NCBI RefSeq assembly: GCF_014287515.2 | Contig: NZ_CP092473.1 | Coordinates: 1,701,001 to 1,765,000, forward strand | Direction of reading: 5' to 3' | Length of the DNA stretch: 64,000 bases | Source: Roseburia rectibacter | GTDB taxonomy: Bacteria > Bacillota > Clostridia > Lachnospirales > Lachnospiraceae | Shown here: positions 51,964 through 61,859 of the stretch, piece after piece | Layout: each line of letters begins with the position of its first letter | How positions within the stretch are numbered: the first letter of the stretch is position 1 | Notes under the pieces: generated by a model | The model's database searches: none | What the model was told of the DNA's origin: nothing | Seen by the model: only the letters and a program-made list of their open reading frames with translations | Made by a program: the position numbers and the translations under genes

Positions 51964-52185
51964 ATGGTAAGTATATTAGAGTATGATAAAGAATGGGAAG
52001 AAAAGAAACTCCGAAAGGCAGAATATGAAGCTGGTAAAGAGGAAGGCAAAAACGAAGGAATTGAAATAGGCAGAGAAGAAGCTATGGCAGAAATGATTCA
52101 CAATATGATTAAGTCCGGCTTCCCAATAGAAAAAATCATAGACGCAACTGGAAAAACACTCTCAGAAATAGAACAATATTTATAA
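51964..52185 (+). CDS. C-terminal part of the split Rpn-family protein
   Basis: A 73-residue frame that starts MVSILEYDKEWEEKK and continues as a charged helix (EEGKNEGIEIGREEAM) to IEQYL. Joined to the upstream part, the codons read EVM-VSILEYD, the usual continuation in this family. Its ribosome-binding site AAGGAG belongs to the inserted repeat. It may be a stable separate fragment or a non-functional remnant. Confidence 0.6.
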   Translation: MVSILEYDKEWEEKKLRKAEYEAGKEEGKNEGIEIGREEAMAEMIHNMIKSGFPIEKIIDATGKTLSEIEQYL

Positions 52186-52189
52186 TCGA

Positions 52190-52303
52190 GCAGATAAAGA
52201 CGACGTTATTCGGAATATGTACAGATTGGGTTATTCTACAGAAAAGATTGCCGAAGATGTTGATAAAACTATAGAAGAAGTGGAAAAAATATTTAAGGAA
52301 TAA
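52190..52303 (+). pseudogene. Out-of-frame remnant of an Rpn-type C-terminus
   Basis: From 52190 the third frame encodes ADKDDVIRNMYRLGYSTEK, then IAEDVDKTIEEVEKIFKE and a stop at 52301-52303. It resembles the last 30 residues of the previous frame (MIHNMIKSGF, EKII), so it may be a duplicated or frameshifted end of the same gene. No start codon or ribosome-binding site is seen. Confidence 0.6.
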
Positions 52304-52351
52304 TCAACGATGATATCGGATTAAAAAATAATGCAATGAGCGGTAAATAAC

Positions 52352-52417
52352 AAAATCCTCTATAAACAGAAAAACAGGTGGCAGGTAGCATCTGGCTGTT
52401 TATAGGGGATTTTATTT
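52352..52417 (+). terminator. Terminator after the Rpn region
   Basis: aaaatcctctataaacag and ctgtttataggggatttt pair for 18 bases with one mismatch, then T-rich sequence. It occupies the 312-base gap (52304-52615) with the promoter that follows; nothing else was seen there. Confidence 0.9.
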
Positions 52418-52492
52418 GTTCTGACGAAAAAGAATGAAAAAGTACAAATATTATTTTATAATAAAACTTTATTGATATACGATAAAAACATA

Positions 52493-52520
52493 TTGCAAAA
52501 ATAAAATATATGTGTATAAT
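52493..52520 (+). promoter_or_regulatory. Promoter for DUF2975/HTH genes
   Basis: -35 TTGCAA (52493-52498), 16-base spacer, consensus -10 TATAAT (52515-52520). Confidence 0.75.
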
Positions 52521-52615
52521 AAAATGCAGGAAGAAGCAAGTTTGGATTCAGCATTTTTGCAGTCAAAAACTTGAAAGCTGAATTGAAAAATGAATCAGAA
52601 AAAGGAGAAGTATTT

Positions 52616-53095
52616 ATGCAGCAAAAAGAAATTTCACGATGGTTAAAAGCAATCACAATTGTACTGGCACTGATGGGAGCGGTGTTTTTTCTGTATATTA
52701 TGCCGGTACTTGCGATATCATGGAGAGATGCGGATGAAACACTGGCGTATCTTTTTATGCCGGGACTGTTGTACGGCTGGTGCATAGGGGTGATCTGTTA
52801 TGCGATTCTGTACCAGTTCTGGAAAGTATGTGTGCAGATTGGAAAAGATAATTCATTCTCGAAAGAAAATGCAAGATGTTTTCGAAATATCAGCCATTTC
52901 GCATTACTGCTTGCGGTTGTGTGGTTTGCAGGAATTGTTTTTCTGGTATTTTTAGCAGTCAGACAGCCGGGAGTCAGTATTTTTATGATTACTGCGGTTT
53001 TGATTTCAGTTATGATATCCATTTTGGCAGCAGCATTATCACATCTGATTCTGAAGGCTTATGAATTAAAACAGGAAAATGAACTTACGATATAA
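52616..53095 (+). CDS. DUF2975 membrane protein
   Basis: A 159-residue membrane protein with four hydrophobic helices (near 10-30, 48-70, 95-115 and 120-145) and charged ends. This is the DUF2975 layout, usually paired with a short Cro/CI-type regulator, as here. Function unknown; likely a small envelope module controlled by its partner. ATG 52616 has AAAGGAG in front; an in-frame extension to 52571 has none. Confidence 0.8.
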   Translation: MQQKEISRWLKAITIVLALMGAVFFLYIMPVLAISWRDADETLAYLFMPGLLYGWCIGVICYAILYQFWKVCVQIGKDNSFSKENARCFRNISHFALLLAVVWFAGIVFLVFLAVRQPGVSIFMITAVLISVMISILAAALSHLILKAYELKQENELTI

Positions 53096-53143
53096 TGAGA
53101 GCAAGAGAGTCAACATGCTTGTATGATTGACGAACGACGAATT

Positions 53144-53173
53144 GGATCATGTGCTGATTTTGCACATGATATA
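53144..53173 (+). repeat. Short hairpin repeat, family 3 (copy 2)
   Basis: Same 29-base core as at 32291-32320 (gatcatgtgc, tgatttt, gcacatgata). Here the hairpin ends 16 bases before the HTH gene and leads into its ribosome-binding site. Preceded by the degenerate tgacgaacgacgaattg. Confidence 0.8.
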
Positions 53174-53188
53174 GTGAAGGAGAGAAAA

Positions 53189-53407
53189 ATGGCAATTATC
53201 ATAAATATAGATGTAATGCTTGCAAAACGGAAAATGAGTGTGACCGAACTTTCGGAAAAAGTAGGCATTACAATGGCAAATATTTCCATACTGAAAAATG
53301 GAAAGGCAAAAGCAATCAAAGTGGACACTTTAAACAAGATCTGCCGGGCATTGGACTGCCAGCCGGGAGATATTTTAGAATATGTTAAAACAGATGAGGA
53401 AACTTAA
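53189..53407 (+). CDS. Small Cro/CI-type helix-turn-helix regulator
   Basis: A 72-residue DNA-binding protein similar to YozG: RKMSVTELSEKVGITMANIS is the helix-turn-helix, and ALDCQPGDILEYV the family ending. GAAGGAGAG precedes ATG 53189. It likely controls itself and the DUF2975 gene, as in similar pairs elsewhere. The family 3 hairpin between the genes may separate their expression. Confidence 0.87.
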   Translation: MAIIINIDVMLAKRKMSVTELSEKVGITMANISILKNGKAKAIKVDTLNKICRALDCQPGDILEYVKTDEET

Positions 53408-53508
53408 CGTTTTGTGTGAAATGAAGCGGAATCATAACAGGTTATGGAAAGATGAAGCGGGAACATGACAGTTTATTGGAGAAGGAAGAAGAGAAGGGAG
53501 CATAAAAA

Positions 53509-55020
53509 ATGGATCAGAATCTTACAGTCAGTTACGAGGAGCAAAAAGCGCAGTGGCAGGAAAAAAGAAAACAGCAACAGAAAGAAAATGCGGAGATTTT
53601 TAAGAAACTTGCGCCGGCAAGTTTTGTTTACGCACTGATCTATACGGTCTGTATTTACAAAAATATGACAGGAGCTGCAGTGCTTCTGTGGGTTGCGGCA
53701 ACGATCGGATATATTTGTTACATCGTTAAAACGGTAAAAGAAAGGAAAATTTTTAACACAACAATATTTTTCGCTGCATATATGCTGATTCTGGCGGTCA
53801 ATACATTTACGACCGGAAATGAGTGGATTATCTGGATGAATTATTGCTGGATTTTTGCATTCACAGTGTGCTTCCTTATACGAAATCTGGCAGATAAAAA
53901 TCAATGGGATTTTTGGGAGTATCTGTGCAGTGGAGTAAATGCTGTATGTGGAGCGATTAGCAGTATTACAAGACCATTTGGTGATGGAAACGATTTTATC
54001 CGTTTACGTGAGAAGAAGGAAAATGGAAAAGTGCGTGAGATCCTGATCGGAATTGCAATAGCAATACCGGTGGTTCTTCTGATCGGTGGATTGTTAGTGT
54101 CAGCAGATCTGGTATTTTCAAGTATGATCACAAAATTTTTTGCAGGAATCAGGATTCCGGCAAATCTGGCAGGAATTTGCTGCATGTTATGCTTTGGTTT
54201 TATTTCATCTTACTGTGGTGTCAGATATTCGGCATATAGAAAAGAACGGCAGGACAGGAAAACAAAAATTTTTACAGAAACGACAGCGATGCTTACGGTA
54301 ACAGTCCTGGTTGCAGTATTATATGTTGTATTCTGCGGCATACAGATCATATATCTGTTTGGCGGTGGCGGGGAGCTTCCGGAAGGAGTTACCTATGCCG
54401 AATATGCAAGACAGGGATTTTTTCAGCTTCTTTTGGTATGCATCTTAAATCTTGGAACAGTTCTTGTAATGGAACATTTCTTTCAGAGGAGCAGGGCAGC
54501 AGATATCGTCTGGACTGTGATCTCCGTATGTACGATGATTATGACGGCATCAAGCGCATGGCGAATGATCCTGTATATCAGGGCATATCAGCTTACATTT
54601 CTGCGTGTTGTTGTACTGACGGTGCTGGCAGTGATCGCGTTTCTTATGGCAGGAACGATCTGTTATATCTGGAACCGCAGGTTCCCGTTGTTTACGTATG
54701 GAATGGCGGTTGTGTGCATCAGTTATGTGCTGTTTGCCTTTGCCCATGTGGATGCTGGGATTGCCGCCTATGATCTGGCGCAGATTGAAAATGGAAATGC
54801 CGCGGGAGATTACAGTTATCTCTCATGCTTATCAACCGATGCGGCACCTGTGATCGCAGAGTACTTAAAAGATCATCCGGAAAACATTTATTATGGGGAT
54901 GAAATGTATAACTGGAAGTGGGAATATATGCAGGAAAATAACAGAATGAACCAGCCTGTGACACTCCGGACATTTAATCTGTCTTATCTGCATGCCCAAA
55001 GAGCATTTTCAGAAAAATAG
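53509..55020 (+). CDS. DUF4153/DUF4173 multi-pass membrane protein
   Basis: A 503-residue protein with about ten or eleven helices. A coiled-coil-like, Gln/Lys-rich N-terminus (QKAQWQEKRKQQQKENAEI) comes first. The C-terminal DLAQIENGNAAGDYSYLSCL and STDAAPVIAEYL fit the DUF4173 ending. Biochemical role not known. GGGAG precedes ATG 53509. Confidence 0.78.
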   Translation: MDQNLTVSYEEQKAQWQEKRKQQQKENAEIFKKLAPASFVYALIYTVCIYKNMTGAAVLLWVAATIGYICYIVKTVKERKIFNTTIFFAAYMLILAVNTFTTGNEWIIWMNYCWIFAFTVCFLIRNLADKNQWDFWEYLCSGVNAVCGAISSITRPFGDGNDFIRLREKKENGKVREILIGIAIAIPVVLLIGGLLVSADLVFSSMITKFFAGIRIPANLAGICCMLCFGFISSYCGVRYSAYRKERQDRKTKIFTETTAMLTVTVLVAVLYVVFCGIQIIYLFGGGGELPEGVTYAEYARQGFFQLLLVCILNLGTVLVMEHFFQRSRAADIVWTVISVCTMIMTASSAWRMILYIRAYQLTFLRVVVLTVLAVIAFLMAGTICYIWNRRFPLFTYGMAVVCISYVLFAFAHVDAGIAAYDLAQIENGNAAGDYSYLSCLSTDAAPVIAEYLKDHPENIYYGDEMYNWKWEYMQENNRMNQPVTLRTFNLSYLHAQRAFSEK

Positions 55021-55060
55021 GTCAAAAGTATCAATTTATTGTCATAAAACCAAGATTTAT

Positions 55061-55088
55061 TTACAAATGTTCTCCTGTTTTGTATAAT
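55061..55088 (+). promoter_or_regulatory. Promoter for BMP lipoprotein and receptor
   Basis: -35 TTACAA (55061-55066), 16-base spacer, -10 TATAAT (55083-55088). It is sigma-A type, although the second gene is a chemoreceptor. Confidence 0.75.
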
Positions 55089-55131
55089 GAAACAAAGTTG
55101 TTGTGAAAATTTGTGATGAGGAGAACAAAGG

Positions 55132-56349
55132 ATGAAAGGAAAAAGAGTTGGAAAGCTGATTGTATTGTTTGCAGTGACAGGCATACTTGCAGGATGCGGC
55201 GGAAAAACAGGTGGTACGCCGGATGATTATGCAACAAACAATGGTTATTTAACGACGGAAGCAGCCGGAAACGGCAGCGGCAGTTCGCAGTCGGAAACGG
55301 GACAGACATCAGGTACAGCAGGAATTGCCAAAGAAGATATAAAAGTTGGCGTACTTTATATCTCAGACCCGGATGAGGGGAGCGGATATTCTTACACACA
55401 TGATCTGGGTATCGTGGGAATGCAGGAAAATCTGGGATTAAGCGATGATCAGATCGAGAGAAAAATTGTGGACGATTCAGATGCAAAAGCAACGGAGGAG
55501 GCAATCGAAGCCTGCATTTCGGATGGATGTAATATTATTTTTACAACAAGCTGGGGTTATATGGAAGTGACGGCAGAGATGGCGGAAAAATATCCGGATA
55601 TCTATTTCTCACATGGAACCGGCTATATGTCAAATGGAAAGAATTTTAATAATTATTTCGGCCGCATCTATCAGGTAAGATATTTGAGTGGTATCGTAGC
55701 AGGTATGAATACAAAGTCGAATAAGATCGGTTATGTGGCAGCGCAGGATTCGTCAAATTCTGAGGTGACAGGGGGAATCGATGCATTTGCGATCGGTGTG
55801 GAATCTGTAAATCCGGATGCAGAGATTTATGTGGCAGTCACAAATAGCTGGTATGATCCAGATAAGGAAAAAGCAGCATCCGAACAGCTCTTAGATATGG
55901 GTTGTGATGTGATGGCACAGCATTGCGATACACCGTATCCACAGACACTGGCACAGGAGCGGGGAGTTTATGGGATCGGTTATAACTCGGATATGAGTAA
56001 AGAAACGCCGGATGCCTGTCTGACAAGCGTGATCTGGAACTGGAGTGCATATTATACGTCAGCGGTCAAAAGTATTATCAATGGAACGTGGGATGGGTCC
56101 AATTATTATGGAGGTATGGCAGAGGGACTGGTACAGCTGACGAATCTGGCTTCATTTGCGGCAGAAGGAACACAGGAAAAAGTTGACGAGGCGACTGCAG
56201 AGATCTTAAGCGGTACAAACAATATTTTTGACGGAGTGATGGAGACGAATACAGGGGAGACAGTTGGAACAGAAAACGGAACCTTGGATGATGCAACGAT
56301 CTCAGGTGGTATTGACTGGTATTATAAAAACGTTGTGATTGTGGACTAG
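55132..56349 (+). CDS. BMP-family (PnrA-like) substrate-binding lipoprotein
   Basis: A 405-residue lipoprotein: lipobox GILAGC, a Gly/Ser/Thr-rich linker to about 60, then a Bmp/PnrA-type fold. [27 protein letters not shown] and [20 protein letters not shown] identify the fold. Relatives bind purine nucleosides. No ABC permease or ATPase lies in the operon; a chemoreceptor gene follows by 14 bases, suggesting a sensing role. The ligand is not proven. Confidence 0.85.
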   Translation: MKGKRVGKLIVLFAVTGILAGCGGKTGGTPDDYATNNGYLTTEAAGNGSGSSQSETGQTSGTAGIAKEDIKVGVLYISDPDEGSGYSYTHDLGIVGMQENLGLSDDQIERKIVDDSDAKATEEAIEACISDGCNIIFTTSWGYMEVTAEMAEKYPDIYFSHGTGYMSNGKNFNNYFGRIYQVRYLSGIVAGMNTKSNKIGYVAAQDSSNSEVTGGIDAFAIGVESVNPDAEIYVAVTNSWYDPDKEKAASEQLLDMGCDVMAQHCDTPYPQTLAQERGVYGIGYNSDMSKETPDACLTSVIWNWSAYYTSAVKSIINGTWDGSNYYGGMAEGLVQLTNLASFAAEGTQEKVDEATAEILSGTNNIFDGVMETNTGETVGTENGTLDDATISGGIDWYYKNVVIVD

Positions 56350-56363
56350 GGGAGGATAAAATT

Positions 56364-58070
56364 ATGAAATTAACAATTCGGAAAAAAGTTTTACTCTGTT
56401 CTTTGATTCCACTGCTCCTGTTAGGCGGGATTATCCTTCTGATCGCATCAACGATCGTAAAAGGTGTGATCATTGATCAGATGGAAAATTCGTTAAAGGG
56501 AACGGCAATCGCAACGCAGGCCGCTTATGACCAGAATGCAGGAACTTATTTACAGGCAGAAAATGGGGATATCTGGAAAGGAAGTTATAATATTTCCCAG
56601 TCGGAAAACCTGGTTGATACGATTAAACAGGAGTCCGGGATGGATGTAACATTTTTCTACGGATCGCAGAGAATCATGACCTCTGCAGTTGACAAAAATG
56701 GTAACAGGATATTAGGAAGTCCGGCGGGGGATAAAATTGTTGAAAAAGTATTAAATGGCGGCGAGGGGTATTTCAGCGATAATGTATCCATGGATGGTAC
56801 GATTTACTACGGATACTACGTTCCAGTCTATCAGAAAGGTGACAGCAGTACTCCGGTCGGAATGGTATTCGCAGGTGCAGAAAAAGAGAAAATATCCAAC
56901 AGCGTCATAAAGATTATCAATACGATCGTAGCGATCGTACTTGTGGTACTTGTCATCTGTATTATAATCGTGGAGATCAGCGCAACTTCCATTACACGTG
57001 CATTAAAAAAGGGAATCGCCAGTGTGCAGGAAGTGTCAGCAGGACATCTTGATGTAGCGTTTGACAGTAAAATTTTAGAGCGGAAAGATGAAGTCGGTGA
57101 TCTGACGAAAGCAATACAGAATCTGCAGAATGAGCTGCTAAAGATCATTAAGGGTATCAAGGGAAGTACGGATATGCTGATGGAGGCATCCAATACGTTA
57201 GAAGATACCTCCCATCAGACTTATGATGGAATGCGTGAGGTGGAGGCAACCGTTGATTCTGTTACAAACGGTGCAAATTTACAGGCAGAGGATGCGAAGA
57301 AGGCGTCAGATAATGTGAAATATATGGGAAATCTGATCATTGAGACAGGAAAGGCAGCAGATGAGCTGAATGACAGTGCAGATCAGATGAAGCAGTCAAG
57401 CGATGCAGCAGTTGTTACGATCGATGAATTAAAACGTATCAGCGAAGAGGTAAAGGAGGCTGTTGCAACGATCGCAGACCAGACGAAACAGACGAATATC
57501 TCGGCACAGAATATTCAGAAAGCATCACAGTTTATTTCTGAAATCGCGTCCCAGACAAACCTGCTTTCTTTAAATGCAAGCATTGAAGCTGCACGCGCAG
57601 GTGAAGCGGGAAAAGGTTTTGCAGTTGTGGCATCAGAGATACAGAAACTTGCAGAACAGTCCGATACGGCGAGCGGTAATATAGGTGAAATTGTAAATAC
57701 TTTGATCGCAAATTCCGAACGTGTGGTTGAGACGATGGGCAGGACACAGGAAATTATTGAAAAACAAAATATGCATATTGAGAGTACGGAACAGATGGTA
57801 AACGGTGTCATGGGTGAGATTGATGCATCTATCGAACGGATCCGTCAGATTGAGAGCCGGACAAGAAAATTAGAGAGTGCAAGAGCAGAGATCATAGATG
57901 TCATCGATTCCCTGTCGGAGATTGCACAGCAGAACGTTGAGGGAACTATGCAGACGAGTGCATCTATTACCGAAATAACGGACAGCTTTCAAAATATTGA
58001 AGATTCCACAGAAAATCTGCGTAATATGGCAGATATGCTTGCACACAATATCAGACATTTTAATATATGA
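56364..58070 (+). CDS. Methyl-accepting chemotaxis protein with Cache-like extracellular domain
   Basis: A 568-residue receptor. Helix 1 lies at about 10-33, an extracellular domain of about 150 residues follows (Cache type from length and [20 protein letters not shown]), helix 2 is near 186-210, then HAMP and the signalling hairpin with tip [20 protein letters not shown]. It is transcribed with the BMP lipoprotein upstream, which may be its ligand carrier. Downstream NUDIX starts 42 bases later. Confidence 0.9.
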   Translation: MKLTIRKKVLLCSLIPLLLLGGIILLIASTIVKGVIIDQMENSLKGTAIATQAAYDQNAGTYLQAENGDIWKGSYNISQSENLVDTIKQESGMDVTFFYGSQRIMTSAVDKNGNRILGSPAGDKIVEKVLNGGEGYFSDNVSMDGTIYYGYYVPVYQKGDSSTPVGMVFAGAEKEKISNSVIKIINTIVAIVLVVLVICIIIVEISATSITRALKKGIASVQEVSAGHLDVAFDSKILERKDEVGDLTKAIQNLQNELLKIIKGIKGSTDMLMEASNTLEDTSHQTYDGMREVEATVDSVTNGANLQAEDAKKASDNVKYMGNLIIETGKAADELNDSADQMKQSSDAAVVTIDELKRISEEVKEAVATIADQTKQTNISAQNIQKASQFISEIASQTNLLSLNASIEAARAGEAGKGFAVVASEIQKLAEQSDTASGNIGEIVNTLIANSERVVETMGRTQEIIEKQNMHIESTEQMVNGVMGEIDASIERIRQIESRTRKLESARAEIIDVIDSLSEIAQQNVEGTMQTSASITEITDSFQNIEDSTENLRNMADMLAHNIRHFNI

Positions 58071-58112
58071 TAAAAATACGGCCCTAAGCTGCAGAATACG
58101 GAGGCAGAAAAG

Positions 58113-58622
58113 ATGGAAGTGCTTGCTGTTTTTGATGAGAATAATTATGATGACACAACGAAGGTATATGAGAAATATAATGTGCGTGGAGTAATCTTCC
58201 GGGATGGAAAGATTGCAATGCAGTGCAGTACGGATGGCGAATATAAGATGCCGGGCGGTGGAATGGAAGAGGGGGAGAAGTTGTCAGAAACCCTGAAACG
58301 CGAGATCAGTGAGGAAACCGGACTTACAGTTTTAGAGGATTCATGGCATGAACTGGGAGAAATCCTTGAGATGCGCCGTGACATATTTGATCCGTCCTGT
58401 AAATATATCTGCCATTCATATTTCTTTTATTGTAAGGTGTCAGAGAAAGAAGGAGAACTTCATCTGACTCCAAGTGAAGTGGCAAAAGGGTATTACCTCA
58501 GATGGGAGCAGCCGGAAACAGTATATGAAACGAATATGCGGATGGCGAAAGATCCATGGATCATCCGGGATACGGCGTTTGTGAAAATGATACTGGATGG
58601 AAAAGTAAAGCTGCCGGAATAA
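58113..58622 (+). CDS. NUDIX hydrolase
   Basis: A 169-residue pyrophosphohydrolase. The Nudix box lies at about 49-71 as GGGMEEGEKLSETLKREIS followed by EETGL, with all conserved Gly, Glu and Arg. Substrate (NTP, ADP-sugar or similar) cannot be set from sequence. GGAGG precedes the ATG. A terminator follows that includes a repeat copy. Confidence 0.9.
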   Translation: MEVLAVFDENNYDDTTKVYEKYNVRGVIFRDGKIAMQCSTDGEYKMPGGGMEEGEKLSETLKREISEETGLTVLEDSWHELGEILEMRRDIFDPSCKYICHSYFFYCKVSEKEGELHLTPSEVAKGYYLRWEQPETVYETNMRMAKDPWIIRDTAFVKMILDGKVKLPE

Positions 58623-58640
58623 AAGATTTCGTATCATAAT

Positions 58641-58717
58641 AATAGAATGGCTGGTGTTCACATATCGCTACTGGTCACACAGTATGGGTGAACACTGGTC
58701 ATTCTATTATTTTTTTG
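58641..58717 (+). terminator. Terminator containing a family 2 repeat copy
   Basis: aatagaatg and cattctatt close a long hairpin, followed by a T-run. The inner arms ggtgttcac / gtgaacac and gctactggtcac match the ends of the family 2 repeat. The repeat may have supplied this terminator. Confidence 0.8.
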
Positions 58718-58823
58718 TGGAAGAACGAAGAAAAATATGTTATACTTAACGATATGTATTGCAGAAAATTTGAATTGGTATGCAATAGATACAGGCACAG
58801 ACAGATAACGGAGGATGGCGCAT

Positions 58824-59294
58824 ATGAATGAAAATTATGTAACACTGACCATTGGAAAACAGAAAAATATAGCACTGATCGCGCATGACAATAAAAAGGC
58901 AGAGCTGATCGCATGGTGCGAAACAAATAAAGAAATCTTGAAAAATCATTTCCTTTGTGGAACAGGAACCACGGCACGCATGATCACGGATCAGACAGGA
59001 CTCCCGGTTCGTGGATATAACAGCGGTCCTCTTGGTGGAGATCAGCAGATCGGAGCAAAGATCGTTGAGGGAAAAGTTGACTTTGTCATTTTCTTCTCTG
59101 ATCCATTGACTGCACAGCCACATGATCCTGATGTAAAGGCATTGCTTCGTATTGCACAGGTATATGATATCCCAATCGCAAACAATAAAGCATCTGCAGA
59201 TTTTATGATCAAATCAGAGTACATGAATGAAGAGTACGAGCATGAGGTGATCAACTTCAAAGAAAACATCAAAAAACGTTCGGAGACATTATAA
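58824..59294 (+). CDS. mgsA: Methylglyoxal synthase
   Basis: Converts dihydroxyacetone phosphate to methylglyoxal, a phosphate-releasing bypass of glycolysis. The 156-residue protein has ALIAHDNKK, the phosphate-binding CGTGTTAR, GPLGGDQQIG and the catalytic Asp region in FFSDPLTAQPHDPDVKALL. I chose ATG 58824, nine bases after GGAGG; ATG 58815 would leave no spacing. Confidence 0.95.
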   Translation: MNENYVTLTIGKQKNIALIAHDNKKAELIAWCETNKEILKNHFLCGTGTTARMITDQTGLPVRGYNSGPLGGDQQIGAKIVEGKVDFVIFFSDPLTAQPHDPDVKALLRIAQVYDIPIANNKASADFMIKSEYMNEEYEHEVINFKENIKKRSETL

Positions 59295-59309
59295 GGGGGA
59301 ACATTTTTC

Positions 59310-60185
59310 ATGAGCAACGTAGCAATCGTATCAGACAGCAATAGTGGAATCACACAGAGTATGGCAAAAGAACTTGGAATTACCGTGATGCCGATGCCTT
59401 TTTTTGTGGGAGATAAGACACTGTATGAAGATATTGATCTGTCACAGGAAGAGTTTTACCAGATGCTATCTGAGAAGACAGACATCCATACATCCATGCC
59501 ACTTGTAGGAAATGTCACAGACACCTGGGATGAACTGTTAAAAGAGTATGATGAGATCGTGCATATTCCAATGTCATCCGGACTCAGCGGTTCCTGTGAG
59601 ACTGCCATTATGCTTTCACAGGATTACGATGGAAAGGTACAGGTGGTTAACAATCAGAGAATTTCTGTTACACAGCGGCAGTCCGTTTTAGACGCGATCG
59701 CACTTTCGAAACAGGGAAGATCTGCATCTGAAATTAAAGAGATCTTAGAGCGGGATAAATTTGAATCGTCTATTTATATTATGGTGGACACACTTTATTA
59801 TCTGAAAAAGGGCGGCAGGATCACACCGGCGGCTGCAGCACTCGGAACATTGTTAAAGTTAAAACCGGTACTTCAGATCCAGGGGGAAAAATTAGACGCA
59901 TTTGCCAAGGCAAGAACTGTAAAACAGGCAAAGAGCATGATGATCGAGGCAATGAAGAACGATTTTGCCAACCGCTTCAAAGATCCAGCCGGAGAGCATA
60001 TGTATCTTGAGATGGCATACACGCATGACTTGGAAGCGGCAGAGAACTTTAAGAAAGAAGTGCAGGAAGCATTTCCAGGCATGGAGATCCGTATGGATCC
60101 GCTTTCACTTAGTATTTCCTGCCATATCGGACCGGGAGCATTAGCAGTGGCATGTTCAAGAAAGATTCCGGAACTGGAAGAGTAA
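59310..60185 (+). CDS. DegV-family fatty-acid-binding protein
   Basis: A 291-residue DegV protein, which binds a fatty acid and, in FakB-type members, presents it to the FakA kinase. VAIVSDSNSGI, the TSMPLVGN segment (usual TSQPS), MSSGLSGSCETA and YYLKKGGRI are family motifs. No fakA is nearby. GGGGGA precedes ATG 59310, 15 bases after mgsA. Confidence 0.9.
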   Translation: MSNVAIVSDSNSGITQSMAKELGITVMPMPFFVGDKTLYEDIDLSQEEFYQMLSEKTDIHTSMPLVGNVTDTWDELLKEYDEIVHIPMSSGLSGSCETAIMLSQDYDGKVQVVNNQRISVTQRQSVLDAIALSKQGRSASEIKEILERDKFESSIYIMVDTLYYLKKGGRITPAAAALGTLLKLKPVLQIQGEKLDAFAKARTVKQAKSMMIEAMKNDFANRFKDPAGEHMYLEMAYTHDLEAAENFKKEVQEAFPGMEIRMDPLSLSISCHIGPGALAVACSRKIPELEE

Positions 60186-60218
60186 TCAGAAAATAAAAGA
60201 AAGTAAAAAATATATAAG

Positions 60219-60271
60219 AAAATCGGTTGGAGACTGAATTTCATAAGAAATTTAGTTTTCAACCGATTTTT
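60219..60271. terminator. Bidirectional terminator between degV and MATE genes
   Basis: aaaatcggttggagactgaa and ttagttttcaaccgattttt pair with few mismatches around ataa, with A and T runs at both ends. Confidence 0.9.
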
Positions 60272-60350
60272 ATTTAATACATTCCTATTCTTCACATTGC
60301 CTGAAAATAAGAAAAATCTAAGTGCCTGATTTAGATTATATTGTTTAGGA

Positions 60351-61700
60351 TCATGATAAAGTATGACCGTGCAGTTTGATTTTTTTATGTTTCCATATGA
60401 TATAAGTGATCATCAGAGGAATACCGGCGCCCACCCAGGCAGCAGGATCAGCAAGGCAGATCCCCTGATAACCGAGCGGTTTCTGCAGGAGTGCGATCGC
60501 AACAAAGCGGCATACCAGCTCGATCACGCCACTCAACATTGGAACAAGTCCTTCGCCTAATCCCTGTAAGGCATTGCGGTATAAAAAGATCATGGCAAGC
60601 GGGAGGAAAAACCAGCTCACTGTTTTTAAATACATCATGGCGTAGGAGAAAATCTCATCGGAAGGATTGCTTACAAACCAGCTTACGATAAATTCTCCAC
60701 CGAAAATACAGATGGCAGCACCGATGGCTGCTGCAGCGATACAGATGAAAAATCCTTTGCGCATACCGTCGAAAATACGGTTGTATTTTCCTGCACCGAG
60801 ATTCTGACCACAGTAGGTTGCCATGGCGGTACCGAGCGTCGGCATGGTCTGAGTTGCGATATTGTTGACCTTAGAGGCAGCTGTAAAGGAAGCAACCACA
60901 CTGGAACCAAACACGTTGACAGCACTCTGCAGGATCATGGTTCCAATGGCGGTGATGGAGTAATTTAATGCCATTGGGATACCGATCGAGAGCATGTTAA
61001 TGACACCCGGGCGATCCAGATAATAATCCGCTTTTGTTGTGCGAAGGATCTCAAACTGCCGGAACATATGGATAAAACATAAGATCGCAGAAATTCCCTG
61101 TGCAATAATGGTGGCATAAGCAGCACCGGCGGTTCCTGTTTTTAACACAACAATAAATAAAAGATCCAGTACAACATTTAATATAGAAGAAAAGATCAAA
61201 AAGTAAAGTGGTGTTTTGCTGTCCCCGATTCCTCTTAAAATACCGGCAGAAACATTATATAGCATCGTTAAGATAATACCTGCAAAAATAACTTTGATAT
61301 AGGCATCTGCCATGGAAAGTATATTGTCCGGTGTGTGCATCCAGACTAAAAACAGACGGGATGCCGCAACAGTCGGAATTGTGAGGATTGCCGAAACGAT
61401 CACGGTTAAGATCAGAGAGAGCGCAACATAGTGTTTTAACAAACGAAAATCTTTTGCACCGAAAGCGTGTGATATCATGACGCCAAATCCCTGTGCGATA
61501 CCGGTTGCAAATCCGAGCACCAGAAACATGATGCATCCGGTAGAACCAACGGCGGCAAGTGCTTCTTCACCGAGATATCTTCCCACGATGATCGTGTCTA
61601 CCATATTATAAAATTGCTGGAACAGATTTCCTAATAAAACCGGAATGGAAAAAAACAGTATGATTTTTAATGAACTGCCGGTGGTCATATCTTTTGTCAT
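60351..61700 (-). CDS. MATE-family efflux transporter
   Basis: A 449-residue membrane protein with about twelve helices in two related halves. FFSIPVLLGNLFQQFYNMVD opens the first half, and MLSIGIPMALNYSITAIGTM the second. It exports cationic drugs or metabolites using Na+ or H+. ATG 61700 has AAAGGAG about 11 bases upstream; a TTG at 61721 is rejected. A divergent LysR gene starts 160 bases away and may regulate it. Confidence 0.9.
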   Translation of the reverse strand: MTKDMTTGSSLKIILFFSIPVLLGNLFQQFYNMVDTIIVGRYLGEEALAAVGSTGCIMFLVLGFATGIAQGFGVMISHAFGAKDFRLLKHYVALSLILTVIVSAILTIPTVAASRLFLVWMHTPDNILSMADAYIKVIFAGIILTMLYNVSAGILRGIGDSKTPLYFLIFSSILNVVLDLLFIVVLKTGTAGAAYATIIAQGISAILCFIHMFRQFEILRTTKADYYLDRPGVINMLSIGIPMALNYSITAIGTMILQSAVNVFGSSVVASFTAASKVNNIATQTMPTLGTAMATYCGQNLGAGKYNRIFDGMRKGFFICIAAAAIGAAICIFGGEFIVSWFVSNPSDEIFSYAMMYLKTVSWFFLPLAMIFLYRNALQGLGEGLVPMLSGVIELVCRFVAIALLQKPLGYQGICLADPAAWVGAGIPLMITYIIWKHKKIKLHGHTLS

Positions 61701-61859
61701 GCTACTGGAAACTCCTTTCAAACTTTGGTATGATAATAAACATGTAAGGCTTAGTATACGTCAGGAAAATCAGAAATACAAGCGGAAAATATGACTTTTT
61801 TCCTAATTTTAAAAATGGACAGCTCCTTCACAACAAGTTGCCCGGAAATGAGGATTAAA

